The notes under the pieces: model-generated | What the model saw: the letters and a program-made list of their open reading frames with translations, nothing else | The model's database searches: none | What the model was told of the DNA's origin: nothing | Program-made: the position numbers and the translations under genes | Assembly: GCA_019038745.1 (NCBI GenBank) | Contig: JAHOYV010000068.1 | Location: 1-64,000, forward strand | From: Gemmatimonadales bacterium | GTDB taxonomy: Bacteria; Krumholzibacteriota; Krumholzibacteriia; LZORAL124-64-63 | Length of the DNA: 64,000 bases | Direction of reading: 5' to 3' | Shown here: positions 51,946 to 60,490 of the stretch, in pieces | Position numbering within the stretch: the stretch's first letter is position 1 | How the letters are laid out: every line of letters starts with the position of its first letter

Positions 51946-53100
51946 ATGTTCAAGGTCGCAGTAGTATTCGGCACCCGTCCCGAAGCCATCAAGATGGTCC
52001 CGGTTATCCGCGAACTGGCCCGACATCCGGATCAGATCAACTATCGCGTCTGCCTGACTGCCCAGCATCGTGAGATGGTCGATCAGGTACTGGAGTATTT
52101 CTCCGTGATACCGGACGTTGACATGGACCTGATGACCCCCAACCAGGATCTGTTCGATCTTTCGGTTCGGCTGATGCGTGGACTGAGCACCTTCCTGACT
52201 GAATACCGGCCCGACTATGTTTTGGTCCACGGCGATACCACGACCACCCTGATGGCCAGCCTGGCCGCCTATTACCTGAAGGTCAGGATCGGTCATGTAG
52301 AGGCCGGGTTACGCACGGGGGATCCTCAAAATCCCTTCCCCGAGGAAATGAACCGCAAGATCTGCGACACGTTGGCCGACATCCATTTTGCGCCGACCGA
52401 ACGCAGCCGGCAAAACCTCGAGGCCGAAGGAGTGAATCCGAAACTCATCCACCTTACGGGCAACACCGCAATCGACGCCCTGCACCTGGCCCTTGAAAAA
52501 GAACAATCCACCAAGCATACGACGGCTTTCCCTGCCGGCAAGCGTGGCATTCTGGTTACCGCGCACAGAAGGGAAAAATTCGGCGAGGGCATTTCAGACA
52601 TCTGTTCGGCTATCCGTACCTTGGCCCTGGCCCGCGACGACATCCACGTGCTGTTCCCTGTCCACCCGAACCCGAATATCCGCAAACCGGTGAACGCCAT
52701 CCTCGGAGGCCTGTCCAACGTGGAGCTTTGTGCTCCCGCCGATTATCCCGAGTTCGTCCGGATGATGCAGGACGCCTATCTCATCCTGACCGATTCGGGC
52801 GGCATTCAGGAAGAAGCCCCTGCTCTGGGCAAACCGGTGCTTGTCATGCGCGACTGCACCGAGCGCCAGGAAGCTATCGAAGCCGGTACGGTAAAGATGG
52901 TTGGGACCGAACCGGAGAATATCGTGGCCGGTGCCGAGCAGTTACTGGATGACCAAAAGGCCTATCAACAAATGGCCAGAGCCGTAAACCCATACGGGGA
53001 CGGACACGCAGCCCGTCGCATCGTGGCCCATTTGTTGAACGATTTGAACAACAAAAACCCGCTGTCCGAAGTCCCTGAATTCCTGAGGCAACAAATATGA
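51946..53100 (+). CDS. wecB: UDP-N-acetylglucosamine 2-epimerase (non-hydrolysing)
   Basis: A 384-residue enzyme making UDP-ManNAc from UDP-GlcNAc. Motifs: V-V-F-G-T-R-P-E-A-I-K-M at the N-terminus, H-G-D-T-T-T, R-I-G-H-V-E-A-G-L-R-T-G-D, F-P-E-E-M-N-R-K, T-A-H-R-R-E and L-T-D-S-G-G-I-Q-E-E-A-P, all canonical for WecB. The ATG of M-F-K-V-A-V-V-F-G is chosen; an in-frame ATG 42 bases upstream would add non-family residues. Followed after 35 bases by the GT2 fusion, so its product is a plausible polymer precursor. Confidence 0.95.
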   Translation: MFKVAVVFGTRPEAIKMVPVIRELARHPDQINYRVCLTAQHREMVDQVLEYFSVIPDVDMDLMTPNQDLFDLSVRLMRGLSTFLTEYRPDYVLVHGDTTTTLMASLAAYYLKVRIGHVEAGLRTGDPQNPFPEEMNRKICDTLADIHFAPTERSRQNLEAEGVNPKLIHLTGNTAIDALHLALEKEQSTKHTTAFPAGKRGILVTAHRREKFGEGISDICSAIRTLALARDDIHVLFPVHPNPNIRKPVNAILGGLSNVELCAPADYPEFVRMMQDAYLILTDSGGIQEEAPALGKPVLVMRDCTERQEAIEAGTVKMVGTEPENIVAGAEQLLDDQKAYQQMARAVNPYGDGHAARRIVAHLLNDLNNKNPLSEVPEFLRQQI

Positions 53101-53135
53101 CCTTCCGAACCACAACCGGGCTGGAGATGTTGTAG

Positions 53136-55325
53136 ATGGAAACCCATAGACAGAAATTCCTGTTCGCAGCCCTGCTCTGCCTTTGCAGTATTATCACTAT
53201 ATACCGCTTTTCCTCCCCTGATGGTTTTTCCATCTGGATGCGCGTAATGCCCAGCGAGGACATCGTCACAATCAACGGGACCGATTGGAAAAAGCTGGTC
53301 AACTGGGATTTTGAGGACGGCCATTTCCCCGATGCCTGGGGCTGGGGCGATTTCGAACTGGAAAACGGAGAATTGGTTCTGCGGGATCTGACCGGCGACT
53401 GGACAGTGTACTTCACCCCACTGGAGCACGCCGGAGATTTCATCCTGGAAACCGACTTCCAGATTGAGCCGGGACCATCCGAAGGACCATCCGAGGCTCA
53501 CCTTATCACCCGAGACAGCCGCGAACTGAACAGCGAATGCGGGCTTGCCGTCTACGTGGACGGCGAACACGGCTATATGCGGAATACCGTACACAGTACA
53601 CACCACTTTGAGGAAATTGTCGACCTGGGCCAGTACATCCAACCCGGGAAGTGGCAACGCGCCCGTCTGCAGTACCTGGACGGACGGGTCACGGCCTGGG
53701 TCAACGGTATCGAAGTAGATTCGCCTCGCGATAAATACCCCAGCACCCTCTATACCGAACCCCACTTCGCGGCCCGCAACAGCACTGTCCGTTACCGAAA
53801 CATCAAAATCCTCAGCAGGATGCGCGCTGTTCCGCTGCCCGGGCGTCACACACCAAACGATCTATTGGCCGGACTGCAACCCTGGCGCACCTATCCGATC
53901 ACAATGCCTGGCCCCAGGCCCGGCCGAGGATCGAACAGGCCCGCCGATGGCAGCGGCATGACCAGCCAAAGTACCTCTTTGAGCCCTTCGTTGGCAGCCT
54001 GGCGACCCATTTCCGGTAACCGTCCCGCCTCTTTTTCAGGCGTACAACCTCCCCCCCTGCCCGATCGTCACGGATTGCCTGTGCTGATCCTGAAAATCAT
54101 TTTCGGAATCATCATTGGATTGATCTGTCTGTATATAATTAGACATTTCATCTTCACCATAAACCGTCTGACCGGCCACCAACGCCACCCATATCTGGAT
54201 ATAGACACGGTGGAGTGGCCCGAGGTCACAGTGTTGATCCCGGCCCACAATGAAGAAGAAGTCATCGCCGAGGTACTCGAAGCCCTGCTGGACGTGGACT
54301 ACCCGGCCGGTCGCATGAAGATCATGCCGATCAACGACCGCTCCGAGGATCGCACAAAAGAAATCATAGACCGCATCACCGAAGAAAATCCGGGACGCAT
54401 CACTCCTTTCCACCGTTCCGAAGGTAAACCGGGCAAGGCTGCCGCCTTACGGGATGCCATGGAGATGATCAACGACGAATTTGTTCTCGTCTTCGACGCC
54501 GACTATATCCCGGGCACGGGTCTGATCAAACAATTGATGGCCCCCTTCTTTGACCCCGAAGTCGGGGCGGTGATGGGCCGCGTGGTACCTCACAACGTGG
54601 GCGCCAACCTGCTTACCCGGATGCTGGACCTGGAGCGGGCCGGCGGCTACCAGGTTGATCAGCAGGCTCGGATGAACCTACACCTGGTGCCCCAGTACGG
54701 CGGCACCGTGGGTGGCCTGCGGGTCAAGGCCCTGGAGGCTGTAGGCGGCTGGCGCACCGACTCCCTGGCCGAGGACACCGATGCCACTTATCGCCTGCTG
54801 CTGGGCGGCTGGAAGACCATTTACCAGAACCGCTCCGAGTGCTACGAGCAAGTCCCCGATACCTGGTCCGTACGAATGGCTCAGATCTTCCGCTGGACCC
54901 TGGGACACAATCAGTCCCTCAGTCGCTACTTTTTCAAAATGTTCGGCAATCGGCGCACCCGCTTCGCTGAAAGGGTGGACGGTCTGCTCTTGTTGGGAAT
55001 CTACTGGATGAGTCCGATCATGATGCTGGGCTGGCTCGTAGGGGGAGCATTGTGGTATCTGGGCATCAACAAGCCCGGCCTGATAATCATTCTTGCTGTC
55101 ACGACATACAGCGCGGTGGGCAACTTCGCGGTCTTCTTCGAGATCGCCACAGCCGCCCATCTGGACGGCACGCGCGGACGGATTAAGCTATTGCCCTTCG
55201 TAATGATGGGCTTCCTGGTCAGCCTGGTTTCGGTGACGAGAGCCACGTTCACCCAGGTGCTGGGCCTTCACGGCCGAGACGGCATCTTCTGGCACAAGAC
55301 CAAACACAAGCGGAGGGAAGCGTGA
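53136..55325 (+). CDS. Lectin-like domain fused to processive GT2 polysaccharide synthase
   Basis: A 729-residue membrane protein. An N-terminal anchor (F-L-F-A-A-L-L-C-L-C-S-I-I-T-I-Y) is followed by a ConA/LamG-like (DUF1080-type) domain at about 45-235, predicted outside the cytoplasm, then a Pro/Ser-rich linker. A TM near 313-340 leads to a cytoplasmic GT-A domain: V-L-I-P-A-H-N-E-E-E near 360, F-D-A-D-Y near 453, A-E-D-T-D near 545 and Q-I-F-R-W near 583. The Q-x-x-R-W motif marks processive synthases such as BcsA, PgaC and HAS. Three or four TMs close the protein. The lectin-type fusion is unusual. Polymer unknown; WecB next door suggests HexNAc units. Confidence 0.8.
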   Translation: METHRQKFLFAALLCLCSIITIYRFSSPDGFSIWMRVMPSEDIVTINGTDWKKLVNWDFEDGHFPDAWGWGDFELENGELVLRDLTGDWTVYFTPLEHAGDFILETDFQIEPGPSEGPSEAHLITRDSRELNSECGLAVYVDGEHGYMRNTVHSTHHFEEIVDLGQYIQPGKWQRARLQYLDGRVTAWVNGIEVDSPRDKYPSTLYTEPHFAARNSTVRYRNIKILSRMRAVPLPGRHTPNDLLAGLQPWRTYPITMPGPRPGRGSNRPADGSGMTSQSTSLSPSLAAWRPISGNRPASFSGVQPPPLPDRHGLPVLILKIIFGIIIGLICLYIIRHFIFTINRLTGHQRHPYLDIDTVEWPEVTVLIPAHNEEEVIAEVLEALLDVDYPAGRMKIMPINDRSEDRTKEIIDRITEENPGRITPFHRSEGKPGKAAALRDAMEMINDEFVLVFDADYIPGTGLIKQLMAPFFDPEVGAVMGRVVPHNVGANLLTRMLDLERAGGYQVDQQARMNLHLVPQYGGTVGGLRVKALEAVGGWRTDSLAEDTDATYRLLLGGWKTIYQNRSECYEQVPDTWSVRMAQIFRWTLGHNQSLSRYFFKMFGNRRTRFAERVDGLLLLGIYWMSPIMMLGWLVGGALWYLGINKPGLIIILAVTTYSAVGNFAVFFEIATAAHLDGTRGRIKLLPFVMMGFLVSLVSVTRATFTQVLGLHGRDGIFWHKTKHKRREA

Positions 55326-56398
55326 TGGAACCGATTCTGATAACCGTGCTTTTCCTGATTGTGACATTGGGTTGGATATGTCTGCCGATGTTGCCGGCCT
55401 TAATGGAATTGCGTCTGAAAACAGATGCCGAACCCCTGCAAGTGGTGCGTCGTTCCGATGTGGACATCCGCCATTTCGCCAGCGGCTTCCGGGAGTTCCT
55501 GCATAATAACTTTGCGGTTCAACTGGAAGAATGCCGTAGAGACGGCAAACCAATCACCGGAACCTTGACCGATGGAACCCCTTTTGAGGTACTTCCGGAA
55601 GGCCATGAAAGACCCCAGGAGTCCCCTGATAAATCGGCCCAGGCCACGGAACAGAACCTGAGCATCTCGCTCGGCAACAGACATGTCCCCGGAGGGAAAA
55701 CCTATCCCCTGGAGATTTTCTGCAGTGGGTCACTCCACGCCGGACCCGGAGCTTCCTTCCGCGCCGTCTTGGCGGAGCAAAGCCTGTATATGGGGAAAAA
55801 CTGCACCGCCTTCCGCTGGATTCACGCCGGTTCGGAAATCCACGCGGAGCAGGATTGTCGATTATTCGGACGAGTTTCGGCTAACCGGCTGATCCATTTG
55901 GGCGATCGTTGCAGCTTCGAACGGTTGAACGCCCCGCGCATCGAGTTCGGCAAAAGGGGAGACACTCCACGGACCGAAGGCGGTGGCGCCCTGGTGGATC
56001 TGGAAAATCACCCTCGCCTACAGGACCACTCCGCAGACCGCTATCTCTTCAACCGCAAGCTGGAAATCCCGGCAGGGGGGAGAGTTGAGGCTAATATCGT
56101 TGTAGCCGGAGATCTTAAAATTGGCGACTGGGCCCACATAATCGGCAATCTGAAGGCCCAGGGAACCCTGGAGTTGGGCGTTGGCGTCCGGATTGAAGGC
56201 AGCGTGATCAGCGGGCACAACCTAAAATTGGGCGAAGGATGCGTTCTGGACGGTCCGGTCGTAGCCGAACACAAGGCCATCATCGGGGAAGACTGCACTT
56301 TCGGATCGTTTGAGCATCCAACCACCTTATCGGCCCGGGGACTTAAAATCGGTCGTGGCGTTGTAGCCCACGGCACCGTGTGGGGAGGCGATTCCTGA
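55325..56398 (+). CDS. Membrane-anchored bactofilin-like/beta-helix protein
   Basis: A 357-residue protein. One TM at the N-terminus (I-L-I-T-V-L-F-L-I-V-T-L-G-W-I-C-L) is followed by a linker and then repeats with the I-x-x-G-x-x-h pattern of right-handed beta-helices (A-G-D-L-K-I-G-D-W-A-H-I-I-G-N-L-K-A-Q-G near 260, I-E-G-S-V-I-S-G near 290, L-K-I-G-R-G-V-V-A-H-G-T-V near the end). This is the polymer-forming cytoskeletal (bactofilin) fold. The ATG overlaps the stop of the synthase gene (TGATG). A scaffold for the polysaccharide synthase is likely but inferred. Confidence 0.72.
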   Translation: MEPILITVLFLIVTLGWICLPMLPALMELRLKTDAEPLQVVRRSDVDIRHFASGFREFLHNNFAVQLEECRRDGKPITGTLTDGTPFEVLPEGHERPQESPDKSAQATEQNLSISLGNRHVPGGKTYPLEIFCSGSLHAGPGASFRAVLAEQSLYMGKNCTAFRWIHAGSEIHAEQDCRLFGRVSANRLIHLGDRCSFERLNAPRIEFGKRGDTPRTEGGGALVDLENHPRLQDHSADRYLFNRKLEIPAGGRVEANIVVAGDLKIGDWAHIIGNLKAQGTLELGVGVRIEGSVISGHNLKLGEGCVLDGPVVAEHKAIIGEDCTFGSFEHPTTLSARGLKIGRGVVAHGTVWGGDS

Positions 56399-57252
56399 TG
56401 GCGCTCCCATTCAGTGAGCCCGTTTCTGAACAACGCTTTCGTGGCTGCGATGGAGGCCTGATCCAGAAGCACCGATCAATGATTACGTCGCTGCACCAAC
56501 CGCGCCGGTTCTTCCTGGCCGCGTTGACGGCAGCCTTCATCCTGATCGTTTGGTCTCTTAGCCTGGACGCCGTGGCGACCTTCTGGGCCTCGGTGATGAA
56601 TTTCTGGCAAACCAGACTGGGCATTGAGGGCCAAGTCTCCATAATCCATTACGGGATGGGAGATTACATTCGTTTCAGCGTGCCCTACCTGTACTTCCAC
56701 GCGGGGATTCCCAGCAACGACCTGTGGTGGGGCGGCACCATCCTGACAGCCCTTTTGATCCTGGCTTCCGTGTTGCTTCCTCATAGATTTTTGCCAGTCT
56801 CGTTCATGCTGCGGATTGTGGCCTTCTTCCAGGGCTGCGCCCAGGTGTTCTTCGTTACCTGGCCCTACGAATTTCCCTATCGTGGGGGTGGCTATGTCCA
56901 CGGAACGATGATCGCCTGCCTGATGCTCATCTCCCTGGTCCCGGTGCTGTTGGGGTTTACCTACTTCCTTTTCGATTTCAAGCTGTATCGCAAGATCGGG
57001 CTGGCCCTGTTGACGATGTGCCACCTGATCGTAATGGTTCCATTGCAATATGTGCTACACGCCTACCTTTTGAGCCATCTGTCACTGTTGTTCCTGCCGC
57101 TGTTGTTTTTCGTCTTCGGACTACCCTTGAACACCCTGGTCCTTATCGCTTTCTATTCTTGGGGTTTCAGTTGGAAGGATCACCTGCGGGAGGATGACCG
57201 GCCTCAAGCAACGCCCGCCGCCCAGGTTGCCAGTGAAGGAGCAACGCAATGA
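56398..57252 (+). CDS. Polytopic membrane protein of the exopolysaccharide locus
   Basis: About 284 residues with some six hydrophobic segments (A-A-F-I-L-I-V-W-S-L-S-L, I-L-T-A-L-L-I-L-A-S-V-L-L, M-L-R-I-V-A-F-F-Q-G, M-I-A-C-L-M-L-I-S-L, I-G-L-A-L-L-T-M-C-H-L-I-V, L-L-F-L-P-L-L-F-F-V-F). I do not recognise a named family. The start overlaps the bactofilin-like stop (TGATG) and the end overlaps the next gene (ATGA), so it is a co-translated member of the locus. It may be an export, anchoring or modification component. M-I-T-S-L-H at 56479 is an alternative start. Confidence 0.65.
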   Translation: MALPFSEPVSEQRFRGCDGGLIQKHRSMITSLHQPRRFFLAALTAAFILIVWSLSLDAVATFWASVMNFWQTRLGIEGQVSIIHYGMGDYIRFSVPYLYFHAGIPSNDLWWGGTILTALLILASVLLPHRFLPVSFMLRIVAFFQGCAQVFFVTWPYEFPYRGGGYVHGTMIACLMLISLVPVLLGFTYFLFDFKLYRKIGLALLTMCHLIVMVPLQYVLHAYLLSHLSLLFLPLLFFVFGLPLNTLVLIAFYSWGFSWKDHLREDDRPQATPAAQVASEGATQ

Positions 57253-57500
57253 CCAACCATCCCGTACCCGAGGAATTTCTCAGTGTGGACTGGAATACGC
57301 TCTCCGAGAAAAAAGATTGGTCAGGCAAAGCCTGGACCGCCGCCGCGGTTCTGGTAATCCTGCTGGGCTTCTTCGGGGGGATGGTATTTCGAACCAGCCT
57401 GACCGGCGGGCCAGATGTCACCGAGGAAATGGTTCCCCGGGATCCAAATACCCAAAATGCGCCGAAAATCAATGTTGCCGACCAGTACACTGGCCCTTGA
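57249..57500 (+). CDS. Small single-TM protein of the exopolysaccharide locus
   Basis: An 83-residue protein with one central hydrophobic segment (T-A-A-A-V-L-V-I-L-L-G-F-F-G-G-M-V-F) and polar ends, predicted to span the inner membrane once. The ATG overlaps the previous stop (ATGA). No family recognised. It may help assemble or regulate the synthase, as small TM proteins do in other polysaccharide systems; that is inference. Confidence 0.6.
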   Translation: MTNHPVPEEFLSVDWNTLSEKKDWSGKAWTAAAVLVILLGFFGGMVFRTSLTGGPDVTEEMVPRDPNTQNAPKINVADQYTGP

Positions 57501-57655
57501 CCTCGGCGTCCTCGCCAAAAATCCGGCACTAGATTAATCCGGCGCAACCCACCTTTCCGACAATCGTAGTGTTTTCGGTCGAAAATCCCTGTATCATGAT
57601 TTCATGGATATCGGGCCGGACTTTCATTCTACAACGCCTTCAAGGAGCCTCACAG

Positions 57656-60166
57656 ATGCCGTCAATCAAATCAATCGCCCTTCGCCGGGTTGTGCTGACC
57701 CTGGTAATCCTGGCAACCACGGGAATGCTCGGGGGAGGCCTCCTGCCCGGCACGCCCGCCGTCGCTGAAGAGAACTTCGGCTACCAAATGCCTCCCCAGG
57801 TTCTGGCAGACATCATGGACGCCCCGCCCACTCCCGGGGTTTTTCTAAGCCCCGACAAGGAATGGTTGCTGTTGGTGGAGCGACCCGGACTCCCCTCAAT
57901 CGAGGAAGTGGCCCAGCCCGAATTGCGTTTGGCTGGTCTTCGCATCAACCCGCGCAGCAATGGTCCCAGCCGGGCCCGCAACATGGATGGTCTGCTCTTT
58001 CAGCGCTTGTCCGACGGCAAGGAGGTGCGGGTTGTCGGCTTCCCCGAAGGCAGCTACATCACAAGCCCCAGCTGGTCGCCCGACGGCAAACGAATTGCCT
58101 TTGTGATCAGTCATCAAGACCGACTAAGCCTCTGGTACGCCGACCTGAAAAACGGCCAGGCGAAGCGGGTCACACCCACCGACATGGCCCTTAACGGCGT
58201 GTACGGTAGAGCCTACAACTGGCTGCGTGACAGCAAGAGTTTCGTGGCCCGGGCCCTGTTGGCCGACCGCGGCCCCGCTCCTGTCGAGCCCCTGGTGCCC
58301 AGCGGACCCGTGATCCAGGAAAACCTGGGCAAGAAAGCTCCTGCCCGCACACTCCAGGATCTACTGCAGAATCCCTACGACGAATCCCTCTACGAGTATT
58401 ACACAACCAGCCAATTGGTACGTTTGACCCTCAAGGGCAAAGTGCGTGAACTGGGTGATCCAGCCGTCTTCCGTCGTATCAGCCCCTCACCCGACGGCAA
58501 GCTGGTTCTGGTCCAGATGGTGCAGCGTCCCTACTCCTACTCCCTGCAAGAAGACGATTTTCCCAAGCGGGTGGAAATTTGGGATCTGGACGGCAAGCTG
58601 GTTTACATGGTGGCCGATCTGCCCCTACAGGATCAAGTTCCGATCAGTTTTGGCTCCGTGCCTGCGGGTCGCCGCTCATTCGGGTGGCGCAATGACATGG
58701 CAGCCGAGCTGACCTGGGTCGAGGCCCTGGATGGCGGGGATGGCGGGATCGAAGCCGAGGAGAGGGACCGTGTGTTTACCCTCGCCGCCCCCTTCACGGA
58801 TAATCCCGAAGCATTGATCACTTTGGGCCAACGCTACGGTGGAATTACCTGGGGAAGCAACAACCTGGCCTTCGCCTCCTCCTGGTGGTGGAAGACCCGT
58901 AACGTGAAGACCTGGCGTATTCGACCCGGCGACAGAAGCCGTGAGCCGGAGTTGATCCAGGATCGATCGTGGCAGGATAGATACAATGACCCTGGGACTC
59001 CCGTCACCGAGCGCAACAAGTACGGGCGGCAGGTCATTCTGACCGCAGACAAGGGAGAGACAATCTTCCTGGAGAGCGACGGCGCCTCACCCGATGGCGA
59101 CCGCCCTTTCCTGGATAAGTACAATCTGGAGACCCGGAAAACAGAACGGCTTTTTCGCTCGGAGGCTCCCTACTTCGAACGCCCTGTCGATTTGGTCGAT
59201 GTAGAGAAAAAAATCGTTCTGACCCGGCGCGAATCGCAAACCGACCCCCCGAACTACTTTCTGCGCGACCTGAACGCCGGTGATTTGGTGCAGAAAACAT
59301 TCCTGCCGGATCCCGCCCCGCAATTGGCCGGTATCAGCAAGGAAATGATCACCTATGAGCGCGACGACGGCGTGCAATTGACGGGCACCCTCTACCTACC
59401 CGCCGGCTTTGACCCAAAGACCGATGATCCCCTGCCCCTTATCATGTGGGCTTATCCGACCGAATTCAAGAGCGCCAGTGACGCCGGACAGGTGACTGAT
59501 TCGCCCTACCGTTTCACTCGCGTGTGGTGGGGATCGCCCATGCTCTACCTGACGCTCGGCTATGCCGTGCTTGACGATCCGACCATGCCCATCGTGGGTG
59601 AGGGAGAGGTGGAGCCCAACGACACCTTCATCGAACAACTGGTGGCCAGCGCCCAGGCGGCCGTCGACGAGGTCGTCGGACGCGGAGTGGCGGACAAGGA
59701 TCGCCTGGCCATCGGCGGACATAGTTACGGAGCTTTCATGGCGGCCAATCTGCTGGCTCATTCGGATTTGTTCCGTCTCGGCCTGCCTCGTAGCGGAGCG
59801 TACAATCGCACCCTGACGCCCTTCGGATTCCAGTCGGAAGAACGAACGCTTTGGGAGGCCCCGAAAATCTACTTCGGGATGTCCCCCTTCATGCACGCCG
59901 ACAAGATCAACGAACCGATCCTGCTGGTGCACGGTGAGGCCGACAACAACTCCGGCACCTTCCCCATGCAGAGCGAGCGCATGTACGGCGCACTGAAGGG
60001 CCACGGTGCCACGGCGCGACTGGTCATGCTGCCGCACGAAAGCCATGGTTATCGCGCCCGTGAATCGATCATGCATTTGTTGTGGGAAACCAATACCTGG
60101 CTGGACCGCTACGTGAAGAATGCAGAGCCCAGGACGATGGAGGAACCGGAAGTGCAGAGTCACTGA
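57656..60166 (+). CDS. Exported S9-family (prolyl oligopeptidase-type) peptidase
   Basis: An 836-residue exported serine peptidase. Start 9 bases after AAGGAG at M-P-S-I-K-S-I-A-L-R-R, followed by a signal peptide ending near A-V-A-E-E. Residues about 40-560 form a seven-bladed propeller with P-D-G-K-type blades; residues 580-836 are the alpha/beta hydrolase domain. Catalytic Ser is in G-G-H-S-Y-G-A-F (about 689), Asp in H-G-E-A-D-N-N (about 762) and His in H-E-S-H-G-Y (about 796). It resembles glutamyl endopeptidase/acylaminoacyl peptidases of Gram-negatives. Stands alone, followed by two terminators; probably periplasmic or secreted peptide scavenging. Confidence 0.9.
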   Translation: MPSIKSIALRRVVLTLVILATTGMLGGGLLPGTPAVAEENFGYQMPPQVLADIMDAPPTPGVFLSPDKEWLLLVERPGLPSIEEVAQPELRLAGLRINPRSNGPSRARNMDGLLFQRLSDGKEVRVVGFPEGSYITSPSWSPDGKRIAFVISHQDRLSLWYADLKNGQAKRVTPTDMALNGVYGRAYNWLRDSKSFVARALLADRGPAPVEPLVPSGPVIQENLGKKAPARTLQDLLQNPYDESLYEYYTTSQLVRLTLKGKVRELGDPAVFRRISPSPDGKLVLVQMVQRPYSYSLQEDDFPKRVEIWDLDGKLVYMVADLPLQDQVPISFGSVPAGRRSFGWRNDMAAELTWVEALDGGDGGIEAEERDRVFTLAAPFTDNPEALITLGQRYGGITWGSNNLAFASSWWWKTRNVKTWRIRPGDRSREPELIQDRSWQDRYNDPGTPVTERNKYGRQVILTADKGETIFLESDGASPDGDRPFLDKYNLETRKTERLFRSEAPYFERPVDLVDVEKKIVLTRRESQTDPPNYFLRDLNAGDLVQKTFLPDPAPQLAGISKEMITYERDDGVQLTGTLYLPAGFDPKTDDPLPLIMWAYPTEFKSASDAGQVTDSPYRFTRVWWGSPMLYLTLGYAVLDDPTMPIVGEGEVEPNDTFIEQLVASAQAAVDEVVGRGVADKDRLAIGGHSYGAFMAANLLAHSDLFRLGLPRSGAYNRTLTPFGFQSEERTLWEAPKIYFGMSPFMHADKINEPILLVHGEADNNSGTFPMQSERMYGALKGHGATARLVMLPHESHGYRARESIMHLLWETNTWLDRYVKNAEPRTMEEPEVQSH

Positions 60167-60204
60167 TTTGGTTTGAGGCTGTTTAGTGACATAATGACTC
60201 GTTG

Positions 60205-60238
60205 CGCTGGACCCAGACATATGGGTCCAGCGTTTTTT
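60205..60238 (+). terminator. Terminator of the S9 peptidase gene
   Basis: CGCTGGACCC and GGGTCCAGCG form a perfect 10-bp stem around an 8-base loop, followed by TTTTTT. Confidence 0.95.
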
Positions 60239-60240
60239 CT

Positions 60241-60264
60241 GCTTCCCCCGGGGGAAGCTTTTTT
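60241..60264 (+). terminator. Second, tandem terminator
   Basis: GCTTCCCCC directly followed by GGGGGAAGC, then TTTTTT, three bases after the first terminator. The rest of the 324-base gap to 60490 shows no further gene; it carries an ordinary leader for the next gene. Confidence 0.8.
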
Positions 60265-60490
60265 CCGTCTATTGACCGGCATCAGACGAATTATGCCGCC
60301 AAAAACATGGTCTTTATAAGGGTAAGCAGCTCTTTCTTCATCGAGAATATTCCCCCAGACCACAACCCTTTTGAAACCCTAATTATTGCCGCCCGTATCT
60401 CATTTCCCCACGTCTAATGATTTATGGGCGGGAGTCAAACCCCGTCGGAGACCAGACAAAATGGAACCCCACCCGTTAAAGGAGCCGGAT

